Assembly (NCBI RefSeq): GCF_902833645.1
Contig: NZ_CADFGE010000006.1
Span: 62,001-126,000 of the forward strand
Source of the DNA: Paraburkholderia fungorum
GTDB taxonomy: Bacteria > Pseudomonadota > Gammaproteobacteria > Burkholderiales > Burkholderiaceae
Direction of reading: 5' to 3'
DNA length: 64,000 nt
In this document: positions 26,159 through 34,483 of the stretch, piece by piece
Numbering within the stretch: position 1 is the stretch's first letter
How the letters are laid out: every line of letters begins with the position of its first letter
Position numbers and translations under genes: made by a program
The notes under the pieces: generated by a model
What the model was told of the DNA's origin: nothing
The model's database searches: none
Seen by the model: the letters and a program-made list of their open reading frames with translations, nothing else

Positions 26159-26809
26159 CTACAGCTTGCCGAACTCGAGGAAGGCGTCATACGGATCGCG
26201 GCCGCCGCGGATGGCCGTACGCATGCGTGAATCCGTGCTCATCGTCTTGACCGTTTCGGTAATGACGAACTCCGCGTGTTGGCGCTCGATTAGCAGCGTG
26301 CCGTCGCGATCGCCGAGGAGGTAGTCGCCCGGCGACACCGTGACGCCGCCGATGACTACCGGCACGTCGGTGGCTTCCAGGCGCCAGCTGCCGACGATGT
26401 CGATCGGGCTGGTGTAGCGGGCGAAAACCGGAAAGCCGATGGCTTCGATTTCGTCCGCGTCGCGCGAACCGCCGTCGATGTAATAGCCGCGGATGCCGCG
26501 CTGCTTGAGCGCCTCGGCGGCGAGATCGCCCATCGCCGAGCGCGCATGGTCATGCGGCTGGCACACCACCACGTGGTCGCGCGGCGCGCCCGACAACACC
26601 CTGGAAATGAAGAGTTCGAGCGATTCGCTGACCGTGATGGTCGGGTCGGAGCGGCCGGTAACGGTAAATACGGGGCCGGCAAGCTTCATCCCGGGTGCAA
26701 GACCTTTGATGTCGCGTGGCAATTCGTGGACGGGCAGGCCGTGGATGCGCAGGACATCGAAAAGACCAGGAGTGTTGCAGGTGGCCAGTTGATCGGCGAG
26801 TGAGGTCAT
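26159..26809 (-). CDS. RraA-like / HMG-CHA aldolase family protein
   Basis: 216 aa of the RraA fold, which includes class II 4-hydroxy-4-methyl-2-oxoglutarate aldolases. Recognisable segments: AMGDLAAEALKQRGIRGYYIDGGSRD and the metal-loop region VSPGDYLLGDRDGTLLI. The start at 26809 (MTSLADQL) fits the family; a TTG at 26827 is possible. Members cleave or decarboxylate branched 2-oxo acids such as oxaloacetate, giving pyruvate. It is the first gene of the unit that runs down to the hydrolase at 21.7 kb. Confidence 0.83.
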   Translation of the reverse strand: MTSLADQLATCNTPGLFDVLRIHGLPVHELPRDIKGLAPGMKLAGPVFTVTGRSDPTITVSESLELFISRVLSGAPRDHVVVCQPHDHARSAMGDLAAEALKQRGIRGYYIDGGSRDADEIEAIGFPVFARYTSPIDIVGSWRLEATDVPVVIGGVTVSPGDYLLGDRDGTLLIERQHAEFVITETVKTMSTDSRMRTAIRGGRDPYDAFLEFGKL

Positions 26810-26838
26810 TGGAGTTCTCTTTGCCAAAGGGCGGATAA

Positions 26839-26885
26839 CGCGGATGCGCGCGTACGGTGTCGTGTCTCCTCGCGGCGCATCCGCG
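26839..26885. promoter_or_regulatory. 11-bp perfect inverted repeat between LysR and RraA-like genes
   Basis: CGCGGATGCGC (26839-26849) and its exact complement GCGCATCCGCG (26875-26885) are 25 bases apart, 30 bp upstream of the RraA-like start. No T-run follows, so a simple terminator is unlikely; an operator or attenuator is possible. Confidence 0.45.
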
Positions 26886-26945
26886 GCTAAGGGATTCTAG
26901 GAGCCGCGTCGGCGGCCTGTCGAATCACAAAAGTTGATGCTTCGA

Positions 26946-27893
26946 TCAGTCCGGGGTATGGCTGGGCCCGATCCATTGCGCGCCTTGCCACTCGCCGCTG
27001 CAAGCAATCTCTCGGACGCAGTTCTGTAGTACGGTGGTGGCGCACCTAACCGCTGTGGAGGAACGTCTCGTTGTCGGAACGGCCAGATAAATCCGCCTTA
27101 AAAAGGCTTCCGCGTCGATCCGCGCGGCGCTGAACACCCCACGCTCGATCTCCTGCTGAACCGCCACACGAGGCATCACCGTCGCGCCGTATCCCTGCGC
27201 GACGAGCGCTTTCTGCACACTCAAAGCATTGGTCCCGGCCGCAAAGGTAATCCCGACTCCGGCTGCCGCGCAGGCGTGTTCGACCAGACTGCGCAACCGA
27301 TGCGGCGCACTCGGCAAAACCAGCGGCGCTTCCCCGAGTGCCGCAACGGTAACCGGATAGTCGTCGCTCAGACCAATCGAAGCCAACCCGACAAGGCTCA
27401 GCGATTCTTCGACCAGTGGCTTGACATCCAGCGCCGGCGAAGCTGCCGGGTCGTACAGCAGCGCCGCATCGATTTCGCCACTTTCGAGCCAGCCCAGCAA
27501 ATGATCGGTATAGCCCACCGAAAGCGACACCCGTATCTGCGGAAACGCCCGCTGCAGGGCGCCCACTAACGGGCCGGTCAGCAACTCGCAGCTACTGGGC
27601 AGCAGACCTAAACTTACGGTGCCGGACACGAGTCCAGGGGTCGGCCGGATCTCCTGCTGCGCCGACTCCAATTCGCGCAAGGCTCGCCGCGCGCGATCGA
27701 GAAGGATCTGACCGGCTTCGGTCAATTGCATGCCGCGGCGATCCCGCTCGAATAGCGGCGCACCCACGTCGTCCTCGAGCAACTTCAATTGCCGCGACAC
27801 TGCGGGTTGCACGATATGCAGCAATTCGGCGGCGCGTGTCGCACTGCCTGTGTCGGCGATCGCAAGGAAAGTGCGGATCTGGCGGATATCCAT
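26946..27893 (-). CDS. LysR-family transcriptional regulator
   Basis: 315 aa. N-terminal winged helix MDIRQIRTFLAIADTGSATRAAELLHIVQPAVSRQLKLLE, then a full effector-binding domain (VSGTVSLGLLPSSCELLTGPL). The C-terminus carries about 20 extra residues. It lies upstream of and parallel to the RraA-like/FAH/ALDH/TPP unit and diverges from the aldehyde dehydrogenase at 28.1 kb, so either or both could be its targets. The first helix resembles regulators of the CbbR/NAC-like branch; effector unknown. Confidence 0.88.
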   Translation of the reverse strand: MDIRQIRTFLAIADTGSATRAAELLHIVQPAVSRQLKLLEDDVGAPLFERDRRGMQLTEAGQILLDRARRALRELESAQQEIRPTPGLVSGTVSLGLLPSSCELLTGPLVGALQRAFPQIRVSLSVGYTDHLLGWLESGEIDAALLYDPAASPALDVKPLVEESLSLVGLASIGLSDDYPVTVAALGEAPLVLPSAPHRLRSLVEHACAAAGVGITFAAGTNALSVQKALVAQGYGATVMPRVAVQQEIERGVFSAARIDAEAFLRRIYLAVPTTRRSSTAVRCATTVLQNCVREIACSGEWQGAQWIGPSHTPD

Positions 27894-28081
27894 GACAAGT
27901 CCGGTAGTTCAAACACATGCTGCCTGCAATCGACCAACACGCATGTCAGTGCGTAATACGGCGATCAGTTTTTGTCATTCGACAACGAATTGCACGCAAT
28001 TCTAAGATGACTCCCTGCCAAAACACCATCGCGTTCAGCCGAGCGTTTACGCGAACGCTGCGCATATCGGAGACAAGCCAC

Positions 28082-29512
28082 ATGACAGTGAAGCCTAACC
28101 TCATCGGCGGACAATGGCGCGAAGGATCGAGTTCGATCGAGAGCATCAATCCGTCGGATACGCGTGAAAGCATCGGCCATTACGCACTCGCGGATGCGGC
28201 GCAAATGCGCGAGGCGGTCAGCGCGGCACGCGCGGCGCAACCTGCGTGGAGCGCCACGACGACTCAGGTGCGCAGCGATCTTTTGCTGAAGACCTCGATC
28301 GAACTCGCTGCCCGCAAGGAGGAAATCGGTGAGCTGGTCTCGCGCGAAGCAGGCAAGACGCGCGCGGAAGGCATCGGCGAGGTATTGCGCGCCAGCCAGA
28401 TCTTTCAGTTCTTTGCCGGCGAAGCGGTGCGTTATGGCGGCGAGAACCTGCCGTCGGTGCGTCCCAACATCAACGTGCAGATCAGTCGCGATCCGATCGG
28501 TGTGGTGGCGCTGATTACGCCGTGGAATTTCCCGATCGCGATTGCCGCGTGGAAACTCGCGCCGGCGCTCGCGTTCGGCAACACTGCCGTGCTCAAGCCT
28601 TCGGAAGAAACGCCCGGGGTCGCGTGGGAGCTGTTTCGCGTGCTGGAGCGCAATGGTCTGCCGGCCGGCGTCGCAAACCTGATCAACGGACGCGGCGCGG
28701 ATGCCGGCGAGGCGCTGGTCGAAGGCGTCGACGCCCTGAGTTTCACGGGCAGCGTGCGCACCGGCCGGCGGCTCGCGCAGAGCGCGATCGCCAACATGGT
28801 GCGCGTTCAGCTGGAAATGGGCGGCAAGAATCCCCTCGTCGTTCTCGACGATGCGGACCTGGGCGTCGCGGTGGAATGCGCGCTCAACGGTTCGTTCTTT
28901 TCGGCGGGACAGCGTTGCACCGCATCGAGCCGCCTGATCGTCACCGAGGCGATCCACGACCGTTTCGTCGATGCGCTGCGCAAACGCATGCGTTCGCTGA
29001 AAATCGGCCACGCATTGGCGGCCGGCACGGACATCGGCCCGCTCATCAACCAGCGTCAACTGGATATGGTGCAAGGCTATATCCAGACCGGACGCGACGA
29101 AGGCGCGGAACTGGTCGAAGGCGGCGAGGCGTTTCAGTCCGGCACACCCGGCTTCTTCATGCAGCCCGCGCTGATGATCGCCACGTCGAACGGCATGCGC
29201 ATCAATCGCGAGGAAGTCTTCGGTCCGTTCGCGACGGTCATCCGCGCGGCCGATTACGACGAAGCGCTGGCGCTCGCCAACGACACCGAGTACGGCCTCT
29301 CGGCGGGCATCTGCACGAGCTCGCACAAGTATGCGAATCACTTCCGCCAGCACGTCAAAAGTGGACTCGCGATGATCAACCTGCCGACTGCGGGCCTCGA
29401 CTATCACGTGCCGTTTGGAGGCACCAGGGCATCGAGCTACGGCCAGCGTGAGCAGGGCACCTACGCGGTGGACTTCTACACGAACAGCAAAACGGCCTAC
29501 GTCGGCTACTGA
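28082..29512 (+). CDS. aldehyde dehydrogenase (2,5-dioxovalerate / ketoglutarate semialdehyde type)
   Basis: 476 aa ALDH. Landmarks: ITPWNFPIAIAAWKLAPAL, EMGGKNPLVVLDD, GQRCTASSR with the catalytic Cys, and REEVFGPFATVI. The start at 28082 (MTVKPNLIGG) follows GGAGACAAGCC; the open frame upstream is not homologous. It is followed 48 bp downstream by a 3-hydroxyisobutyrate dehydrogenase type gene, a pairing seen in valine and in hydroxy-acid oxidation. Confidence 0.87.
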   Translation: MTVKPNLIGGQWREGSSSIESINPSDTRESIGHYALADAAQMREAVSAARAAQPAWSATTTQVRSDLLLKTSIELAARKEEIGELVSREAGKTRAEGIGEVLRASQIFQFFAGEAVRYGGENLPSVRPNINVQISRDPIGVVALITPWNFPIAIAAWKLAPALAFGNTAVLKPSEETPGVAWELFRVLERNGLPAGVANLINGRGADAGEALVEGVDALSFTGSVRTGRRLAQSAIANMVRVQLEMGGKNPLVVLDDADLGVAVECALNGSFFSAGQRCTASSRLIVTEAIHDRFVDALRKRMRSLKIGHALAAGTDIGPLINQRQLDMVQGYIQTGRDEGAELVEGGEAFQSGTPGFFMQPALMIATSNGMRINREEVFGPFATVIRAADYDEALALANDTEYGLSAGICTSSHKYANHFRQHVKSGLAMINLPTAGLDYHVPFGGTRASSYGQREQGTYAVDFYTNSKTAYVGY

Positions 29513-29560
29513 ACCGGCCGGCCCTCCTTGATAACGATGGACGACAACAGGACCTGAGTG

Positions 29561-30475
29561 ATGGAAAAGATCGGATTTATCGGCCTCGGCCGTATGGGCA
29601 AGCCGATGGCGGCCAATCTGCGCAAGCGAGGTTTCGAATTGGTCGTGATGGATTTGAACCGCGCGGCCGTGGCGGAACTGGTGGAGCTGGGTGCGCGCGC
29701 CGGCGAAAGCGTCGCGCAGATCGCGCGCGATTGCCCGATCGTCGTGACGATGCTGCCGAGTTCGGTGGAAGTGGAGCAGGTTGCACTGGCCGAAGACGGC
29801 ATCTTCGCCCATGCCGCGCGCGGCAGCGTGCTGCTCGATATGAGTACGATCGATCCGCTCGCCACTGACCGGCTGGAAGCGCGGGCCCGCGAGCACGGTC
29901 TTTCGGTGGTGGACGCACCGGTTGGCCGTCTCGCCGAGCATGCGGACCGCGGGGAATCGCTCTTCATGGTCGGAGCGAGCGACGCGGATTTCGCCCGCGT
30001 CAAACCGCTCCTCGATGCGATGGGCACCACGGTCTATCACTGCGGCGCCGTCGGCACGGGTGGGCGTACCAAACTGGTCAACAACTACGTCGCCGTCACG
30101 CTGTGTCAGGTGAACGCGGAAGCGCTTGCGTTGTCGCAGCGCTTCGGCCTCGACATCACAAAGACCCTGCAGGTGCTCTACGGCACCTCGGCGAGCAATG
30201 GCCAGTTGCGGATGAACTTCCCGAACAAGGTACTCGCGGGCGACACCACGCCGGGCTTCACGATCGACCTCGCGCACAAGGACATGGCGCTGGTGCTCGG
30301 CGCCGCGCACGCAGCGAAGGTGCCGATGCCGGTGGCGGCGGCCGTGTTCGAGTCGTTCAGTCTCGCGCGTGCCAGCGAGTACGGCCGCATCGATTTTTCG
30401 GGCATTGCCGACGCGATCTGCGATCTGGCAAAGATCGACAGGGCGCGCGTGCCGAAGGGCTGGACCGCTTCCTGA
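29561..30475 (+). CDS. 3-hydroxyisobutyrate dehydrogenase family protein
   Basis: 304 aa beta-hydroxyacid dehydrogenase. N-terminal Rossmann motif IGFIGLGRMGKPMAANL, substrate segment VDAPVGRLAEHADRG, and the catalytic-Lys motif GTGGRTKLVNNYVAV around residue 170. Isobutyrate-derived units are expected from the isopropyl group of abietanes, so a role in oxidising that fragment together with the upstream aldehyde dehydrogenase is an attractive inference. The start at 29561 follows a weak site; a GTG at 29558 is also possible. Confidence 0.87.
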   Translation: MEKIGFIGLGRMGKPMAANLRKRGFELVVMDLNRAAVAELVELGARAGESVAQIARDCPIVVTMLPSSVEVEQVALAEDGIFAHAARGSVLLDMSTIDPLATDRLEARAREHGLSVVDAPVGRLAEHADRGESLFMVGASDADFARVKPLLDAMGTTVYHCGAVGTGGRTKLVNNYVAVTLCQVNAEALALSQRFGLDITKTLQVLYGTSASNGQLRMNFPNKVLAGDTTPGFTIDLAHKDMALVLGAAHAAKVPMPVAAAVFESFSLARASEYGRIDFSGIADAICDLAKIDRARVPKGWTAS

Positions 30476-30583
30476 ATCTGAAGACATGGTTGGCAGACTC
30501 GTAACGAGGACCCGGGGCGCGGGCAGACATGAACATGCCCGCTTCGCACCCCTAGGGGATTATCCGGATCAAAACTCAAAATA

Positions 30584-30614
30584 TGTACACAGATGATAAA
30601 AGTGTTTATATTAA
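30584..30614 (+). promoter_or_regulatory. dyad TGTACA-N13-TGTTTA abutting a -10 box, ditA1 promoter
   Basis: Arms at 30584-30589 and 30603-30608 are 13 bases apart; TATTAA (30609-30614) follows directly and would serve as -10. The ditA1 ATG is at 30653 after AAGGAGAC. Its reverse complement reads TAAACA-N13-TGTACA, matching the ditA3 site at 61.7 kb (TAAACA-N13-TGTGCA). Confidence 0.6.
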
Positions 30615-30652
30615 CAATTCAACCCCACGAAGGGTAAGTCAAGGAGACAAGC

Positions 30653-32044
30653 ATGTTGACGCAGACCAGTCCCACACTGGCGGACGGCACCAAGGTCGCT
30701 GATCTGGTGAACGTCGAAACGCGGGAAGTGCAGATGCGCACCCTCTCGGACCCCGAACTGTATGAACTCGAGATGGAGCGGATTTTCGGCAAGACATGGC
30801 TGCTGCTCGGCCATGAAAGCGAAATTCCGAATTCCGGCGACTTCATGGTTCGCGACATGGGGTCGGACTCGGTGCTGGTCACGCGCGACAAGACTGGCGA
30901 GATTCACGTCATGCTGAACGTGTGTTCGCATCGCGGCATGCGTGTCTCCACGCTGGACGCCGGCAACACGCAAATCCACACCTGCATTTACCACGGCTGG
31001 GCGTTTCGTCCGAACGGCCAGTTCCTCGGCGCGCCGGTCGAGAAAGAATGCATGCACGGCAAGATTCGCAGCAAAGACGAGCTATCGCTGAAAAAGGCGC
31101 GCATGACGCTGTACGGCGGCCTGATCTTCGCGACCTGGAATCTGAACGGCCCGTCGTTCGAGGAATTCCTTGGCGATGCGAAGTGGTATTACGACATGCT
31201 GTTCAAGCGCAGCGACAAGGGCATCGAAGTGCTCGGGCCGCCGCAGCGCTTCATCGTGCGCGCCAACTGGAAGGCGGCGGGCGAACAGTCGTCGGGCGAC
31301 GGTTATCACACGTTGACCTTGCACCGCTGGCTCGGCGAAGTGGGCGCATATTCGAAGAAAGATGAAAAGGGCGGTGATCTGAGCCCGGAAATGTATGGCG
31401 TTGAAATCAGTTCGCCGCATGGCCACGCGCTGCGCTGCATCGACCTCGGCCGCAAAATTCGCCGTCTCACCGGGCTGGACCCGGATCAGTTGACGGTCGA
31501 GCAGAAGCTCGACGTCCTGCCGCCCGCGGGAATGACGAAGGAAATGGTCAGCCAGCTCAAGCGCAATCTGAACGAAGGCCAATTGCAGGTGCAGACTTCG
31601 ATGCCGCCTCAAGTGGGCGGCATGTTCCCGAACGTGCTGTTCGGTTTCCTCTATATTCCGCAGGCCGACGGCTCGGTGATCGGTTCGATCACGCTGCATG
31701 CCTATATTCCGCGCGGACCGGACAAGCTCGAGTTCGTCAACTGGATCTTCGCGGAGAAGGACTGCCCGCCCGAGGTGCGCGAGCAGATGCTCAAGCAGAC
31801 CATCCAGCTGTTCGGCACGTCCGGCATGGTCGAGCAGGACGACTCCGATACATGGCCGCACATGACGCTCGCCGCCAAGGGCGCGCAGGGCAAGAAGCAG
31901 ACGCTCAAGTATCAGGCGATCTACGAAACCGGTGCGCCGGCGGGCTGGCCGGGTCCGGGCATCGTCAACGAAGGCTTCACGAAGGACGATACGCAATGGC
32001 ATTGGTGGCTGCACTGGCGCGAACTGATGACCGCGGAAAGCTGA
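30653..32044 (+). CDS. ditA1: aromatic-ring-hydroxylating dioxygenase alpha subunit (abietane dioxygenase type)
   Basis: 463 aa Rieske non-heme iron alpha subunit. Rieske ligands Cys91, His93, Cys111 and His114 (CSHRG, CIYHGW). Mononuclear iron site Asp216, His219 and His224 in GDGYHTLTLH after NWKAAGEQ, and a late acidic motif VEQDDSDTW near residue 390 supplying the carboxylate ligand. The beta subunit follows. In BKME-9, DitA1A2A3 adds O2 to carbons 11 and 12 of 7-oxodehydroabietic acid. The name rests on this alpha/beta pair being in one cluster with ditR-ditA3-ditC homologues while the ferredoxin gene is separate, as published for dit loci. Confidence 0.86.
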   Translation: MLTQTSPTLADGTKVADLVNVETREVQMRTLSDPELYELEMERIFGKTWLLLGHESEIPNSGDFMVRDMGSDSVLVTRDKTGEIHVMLNVCSHRGMRVSTLDAGNTQIHTCIYHGWAFRPNGQFLGAPVEKECMHGKIRSKDELSLKKARMTLYGGLIFATWNLNGPSFEEFLGDAKWYYDMLFKRSDKGIEVLGPPQRFIVRANWKAAGEQSSGDGYHTLTLHRWLGEVGAYSKKDEKGGDLSPEMYGVEISSPHGHALRCIDLGRKIRRLTGLDPDQLTVEQKLDVLPPAGMTKEMVSQLKRNLNEGQLQVQTSMPPQVGGMFPNVLFGFLYIPQADGSVIGSITLHAYIPRGPDKLEFVNWIFAEKDCPPEVREQMLKQTIQLFGTSGMVEQDDSDTWPHMTLAAKGAQGKKQTLKYQAIYETGAPAGWPGPGIVNEGFTKDDTQWHWWLHWRELMTAES

Positions 32045-32084
32045 GCGCCGCGTGCCAATCAACGCCATTCAAGGAGACAGTGTG

Positions 32085-32651
32085 ATGAGCGAAGTAAAAG
32101 AAGCCGTAGACCGTAGCGCAGTGCCGCAGCGCGCCCGCGTGCCGGTCGGTTCGGCCGTATATAACGCGGTGGTCGAGTTTCTGTACGACGAGGCGGTGCT
32201 GCTCGACGAGATTCGTCTGGAAGAATGGGGCGCGACGCTCGCCACGGATCTCGTCTACGCGGCGCCGCTGCGGCAGACACGGCCGTACGCGCAGCACGAG
32301 TCGTCGGTCATTCGTACAATGCAGCACTTTCACGACAACTATCGCTCGATCATGGGCCGCATCATGCGTCTCACGGGCACCAAGAGCGCGTGGGCTGAAG
32401 ACCCGCCGTCGCGCACGCGGCGGCTCGTGACCAACGTGCTGGTGTACGAGGGCGATGCGGCCGGCGAATATGTGGTGCGCAGCAATCTGCTGGTGACGCG
32501 CAGCCGTTTCAACTTCGATGATCTGGATCTGATCAGCGGCGAGCGCCATGATGTGCTGCGCCGCAGCGGCGAAACGTTCAAGCTGGCGCGCCGCGAGATC
32601 ATTCTCGATCAGGCCGTGCTGGGTACACCGAATCTGGCGATCTTTCTATAG
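32085..32651 (+). CDS. ditA2: aromatic-ring-hydroxylating dioxygenase beta subunit
   Basis: 188 aa, usual beta-subunit length and cystatin-like fold: FLYDEAVLLDEIRLEEWGATLATDLVY near the start and YVVRSNLLVTRSRF, then RREIILDQAVLGTPNLAIFL at the end. The start at 32085 (MSEVKEAV) follows AAGGAGACAG; 32052 is an unsupported earlier ATG. It stabilises the alpha3beta3 hexamer and has no redox centre. Followed by a strong terminator at 32702. Confidence 0.86.
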   Translation: MSEVKEAVDRSAVPQRARVPVGSAVYNAVVEFLYDEAVLLDEIRLEEWGATLATDLVYAAPLRQTRPYAQHESSVIRTMQHFHDNYRSIMGRIMRLTGTKSAWAEDPPSRTRRLVTNVLVYEGDAAGEYVVRSNLLVTRSRFNFDDLDLISGERHDVLRRSGETFKLARREIILDQAVLGTPNLAIFL

Positions 32652-32701
32652 CCGCAGCGGTTTTTTTATGGTTTCTGGTGGCTTCGCGAGCCAAGGAAGT
32701 T

Positions 32702-32726
32702 GCCCCCGATTTCCGGGGGCTTTTTT
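32702..32726 (+). terminator. rho-independent terminator after ditA2
   Basis: GCCCCCG and CGGGGGC form a 7-bp GC stem with a short ATTTC loop region (32702-32720), followed by six T residues. It ends the ditA1A2 transcript. Confidence 0.85.
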
Positions 32727-32747
32727 ATGCCCGCGTTTCCCTGTGGC

Positions 32748-33482
32748 TCATTCGTCGAAGGCTAGCCACGCCTCGTCGTCCGCGCACAGGTCGGCGGGGC
32801 GCGTGGCGAAGTCCAGAGTCGAGCCGACGACGCGAATCGCCTGTTCGGCTCGCACGGGTTGCTGGGCAAAGCAGTTACCGTTGGGACGCGCATGCACCTG
32901 AGCGTCGAGATTCATGCCGCGCCCTTTGGCGATGCCCGTCGCACGCCTGAGCACCAGTGCAGCTTCGGCCTCTTCGCCCGATAGCGTCGTCAGCGCCCAG
33001 CGCGCCATGCCGTGATACAGATCGATGCCCGCATACGGCGGCGGGCCCTGAATCACCGTACCCAGCACATGCCATTCGAGTAACGGGACACCGTCACGCG
33101 CAAGCGTCGAATGAGTGCGATCGTTTAGCCGCATCGGCACCTCGATGTCGTATTGACGTCGCAGCGTGCCGCGCGCCGCCGCGGCGATCGCCAGTCCGGA
33201 GAGTTCGAACAGATGGGTGCATTGCTCGCTGGCGTCCGTTACGCGCGTGACTTCGTGGGCGGTTGGCGTAAGCGCCATGCCGACCAGCGCCTGCAATTGC
33301 CCGGCGGCTTGCGCGCATAACGTATAGGGGCGGCGCGGCGCGGCGGCCTCGACGGAGATCACCTGTGCGTGCGTGCTGGCGACTTCGACGCGGAAGTGAT
33401 GAAAGTCGTCTTCGAGCGCCGCGCGCGTCACGCGCTGTGACGTCCCGATGCGACTGCGGATCACGATGCGGCGCCTGAACAT
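32748..33482 (-). CDS. DUF2889-like protein
   Basis: 244 aa, no catalytic motif recognised. The N-terminal MFRRRIVIRSRIG, the central ALEDDFHHFRVEV, and EQCTHLFELSGLAIAAAAR with a conserved-looking Cys-x-His resemble DUF2889, a family found near aromatic and phenylpropanoid catabolic genes; I place it there with moderate confidence. No signal peptide. It is convergent with ditA1A2 and divergent from the SDR at 33.6 kb, sharing an intergenic region with a TGAACA-type dyad, so it may be co-regulated with the pathway. Confidence 0.6.
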   Translation of the reverse strand: MFRRRIVIRSRIGTSQRVTRAALEDDFHHFRVEVASTHAQVISVEAAAPRRPYTLCAQAAGQLQALVGMALTPTAHEVTRVTDASEQCTHLFELSGLAIAAAARGTLRRQYDIEVPMRLNDRTHSTLARDGVPLLEWHVLGTVIQGPPPYAGIDLYHGMARWALTTLSGEEAEAALVLRRATGIAKGRGMNLDAQVHARPNGNCFAQQPVRAEQAIRVVGSTLDFATRPADLCADDEAWLAFDE

Positions 33483-33565
33483 GAAGAAACCCTCGAAACA
33501 GCGTAAAAAAACAGCAATGACGGACGATTACGGCCTGCAAAATACTGACACTCTTATTCTTAAAG

Positions 33566-33590
33566 TGTACGATATCGCAAATTGTGTTCA
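33566..33590. promoter_or_regulatory. dyad TGTACG-N13-TGTTCA in divergent DUF2889/SDR region
   Basis: Arms at 33566-33571 and 33585-33590, spacer 13. On the minus strand it reads TGAACA followed by CAATTTGCG, similar to the sites at 37.2 kb and 60.4 kb. ATAAAC follows on the plus strand. Distance to the SDR ATG (33610) is short, so the site may serve the minus-strand gene or act as an operator. Confidence 0.5.
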
Positions 33591-33609
33591 ATAAACAAGA
33601 GGCGTCGGC

Positions 33610-34410
33610 ATGGCATTGCTTAAGGAGAAAGTGGGGCTCGTCACGGGCGCCGGCGGTGGCATTGGCCGCGGCGTCGCGCGGGCATTCGCACGGGAAGGCG
33701 CGGCCGTGGTGATTGCCGAGATCGACGAGAAAACAGGTTCGCAGGTCGAGCGCGAAATCACGGCGATGGGCGCCCGTGCACTGTTCGTGAAGACCGACGT
33801 GACGAGCAAAACCTCGATCGAAGCAGCCGTGCAGCGCACGGTCGCGCACTTCGGCAGCATCGACATTCTGGTCAACAATGCCTTCATTCCCACGCCCAAC
33901 GTGCTGTTCGAAGACAAGACCGACGAGATGTTGCAGCAAACCCTGACCTCGTCACTGTGGGCCACCTGGTGGGCGATGCGAGCGGTGATGCCGCATATGC
34001 GCGAGCGCCGTTGGGGCCGCATCGTCAATTTCTATTCGATCGACACCGAGACCGGCGCGTGGCTGCATGCCGATTACAATACCGCCAAGTCGGGCATCGT
34101 CGGTTTGACGCGCAGTGCGGCTTCAGAGTGGGGGCGCTTCAATATCACCGTGAACGCGATCGCGCCGACCGCGATGGGCGCGACCTTCTTCAAGCTGGCC
34201 GAAGAGAATCCAGGTTTTGCCGAACGTTCGGCTGCGGCGCGTCCGCTGGGCCGTTGCGGCGATCCGGAAGAAGATATCGGGCCGGCTGCGGTGTTTCTCT
34301 CGTCGGAGATGTCGCGCTTCATCACCGGCGAGACGCTGCATGTGGACGGTGGTCTGCATTTGCCGGGCTACAACTCGCGGCCGGCCAACGTGCCTGTGCG
34401 GGAGTACTGA
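33610..34410 (+). CDS. short-chain dehydrogenase/reductase
   Basis: 266 aa SDR: VTGAGGGIGRGVARA cofactor site, NNAF in place of NNAG, catalytic Ser in VNFYSIDTETG, and YNTAK. C-terminal ETLHVDGGLHLPG. Position beside the ditA1A2 operon and the CoA ligase suggests a hydroxyl oxidation early in the pathway, for example at C-7 or on the diol; no direct evidence. Confidence 0.85.
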   Translation: MALLKEKVGLVTGAGGGIGRGVARAFAREGAAVVIAEIDEKTGSQVEREITAMGARALFVKTDVTSKTSIEAAVQRTVAHFGSIDILVNNAFIPTPNVLFEDKTDEMLQQTLTSSLWATWWAMRAVMPHMRERRWGRIVNFYSIDTETGAWLHADYNTAKSGIVGLTRSAASEWGRFNITVNAIAPTAMGATFFKLAEENPGFAERSAAARPLGRCGDPEEDIGPAAVFLSSEMSRFITGETLHVDGGLHLPGYNSRPANVPVREY

Positions 34411-34431
34411 GGGAAACGCGGATAAACAGAA

Positions 34432-34453
34432 GGGGCCCGGCGGGCCCCCCTTT
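34432..34453. terminator. GC hairpin between convergent SDR and CoA ligase genes
   Basis: GGGGCCC (34432-34438) pairs with GGGCCCC (34442-34448), with a 3-base loop and a short T-run after. Weak U-tract, but its place between two convergent genes fits a shared terminator. Confidence 0.55.
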
Positions 34454-34483
34454 ACTGCGCATCATTGACGAAATTGAATACAG

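Noticed and set aside
27965..30487. 840-codon minus-strand open frame
   Set aside because: It lies opposite two intact genes (aldehyde dehydrogenase, hydroxyisobutyrate dehydrogenase) and is His/Arg-rich without motifs: an antisense shadow.
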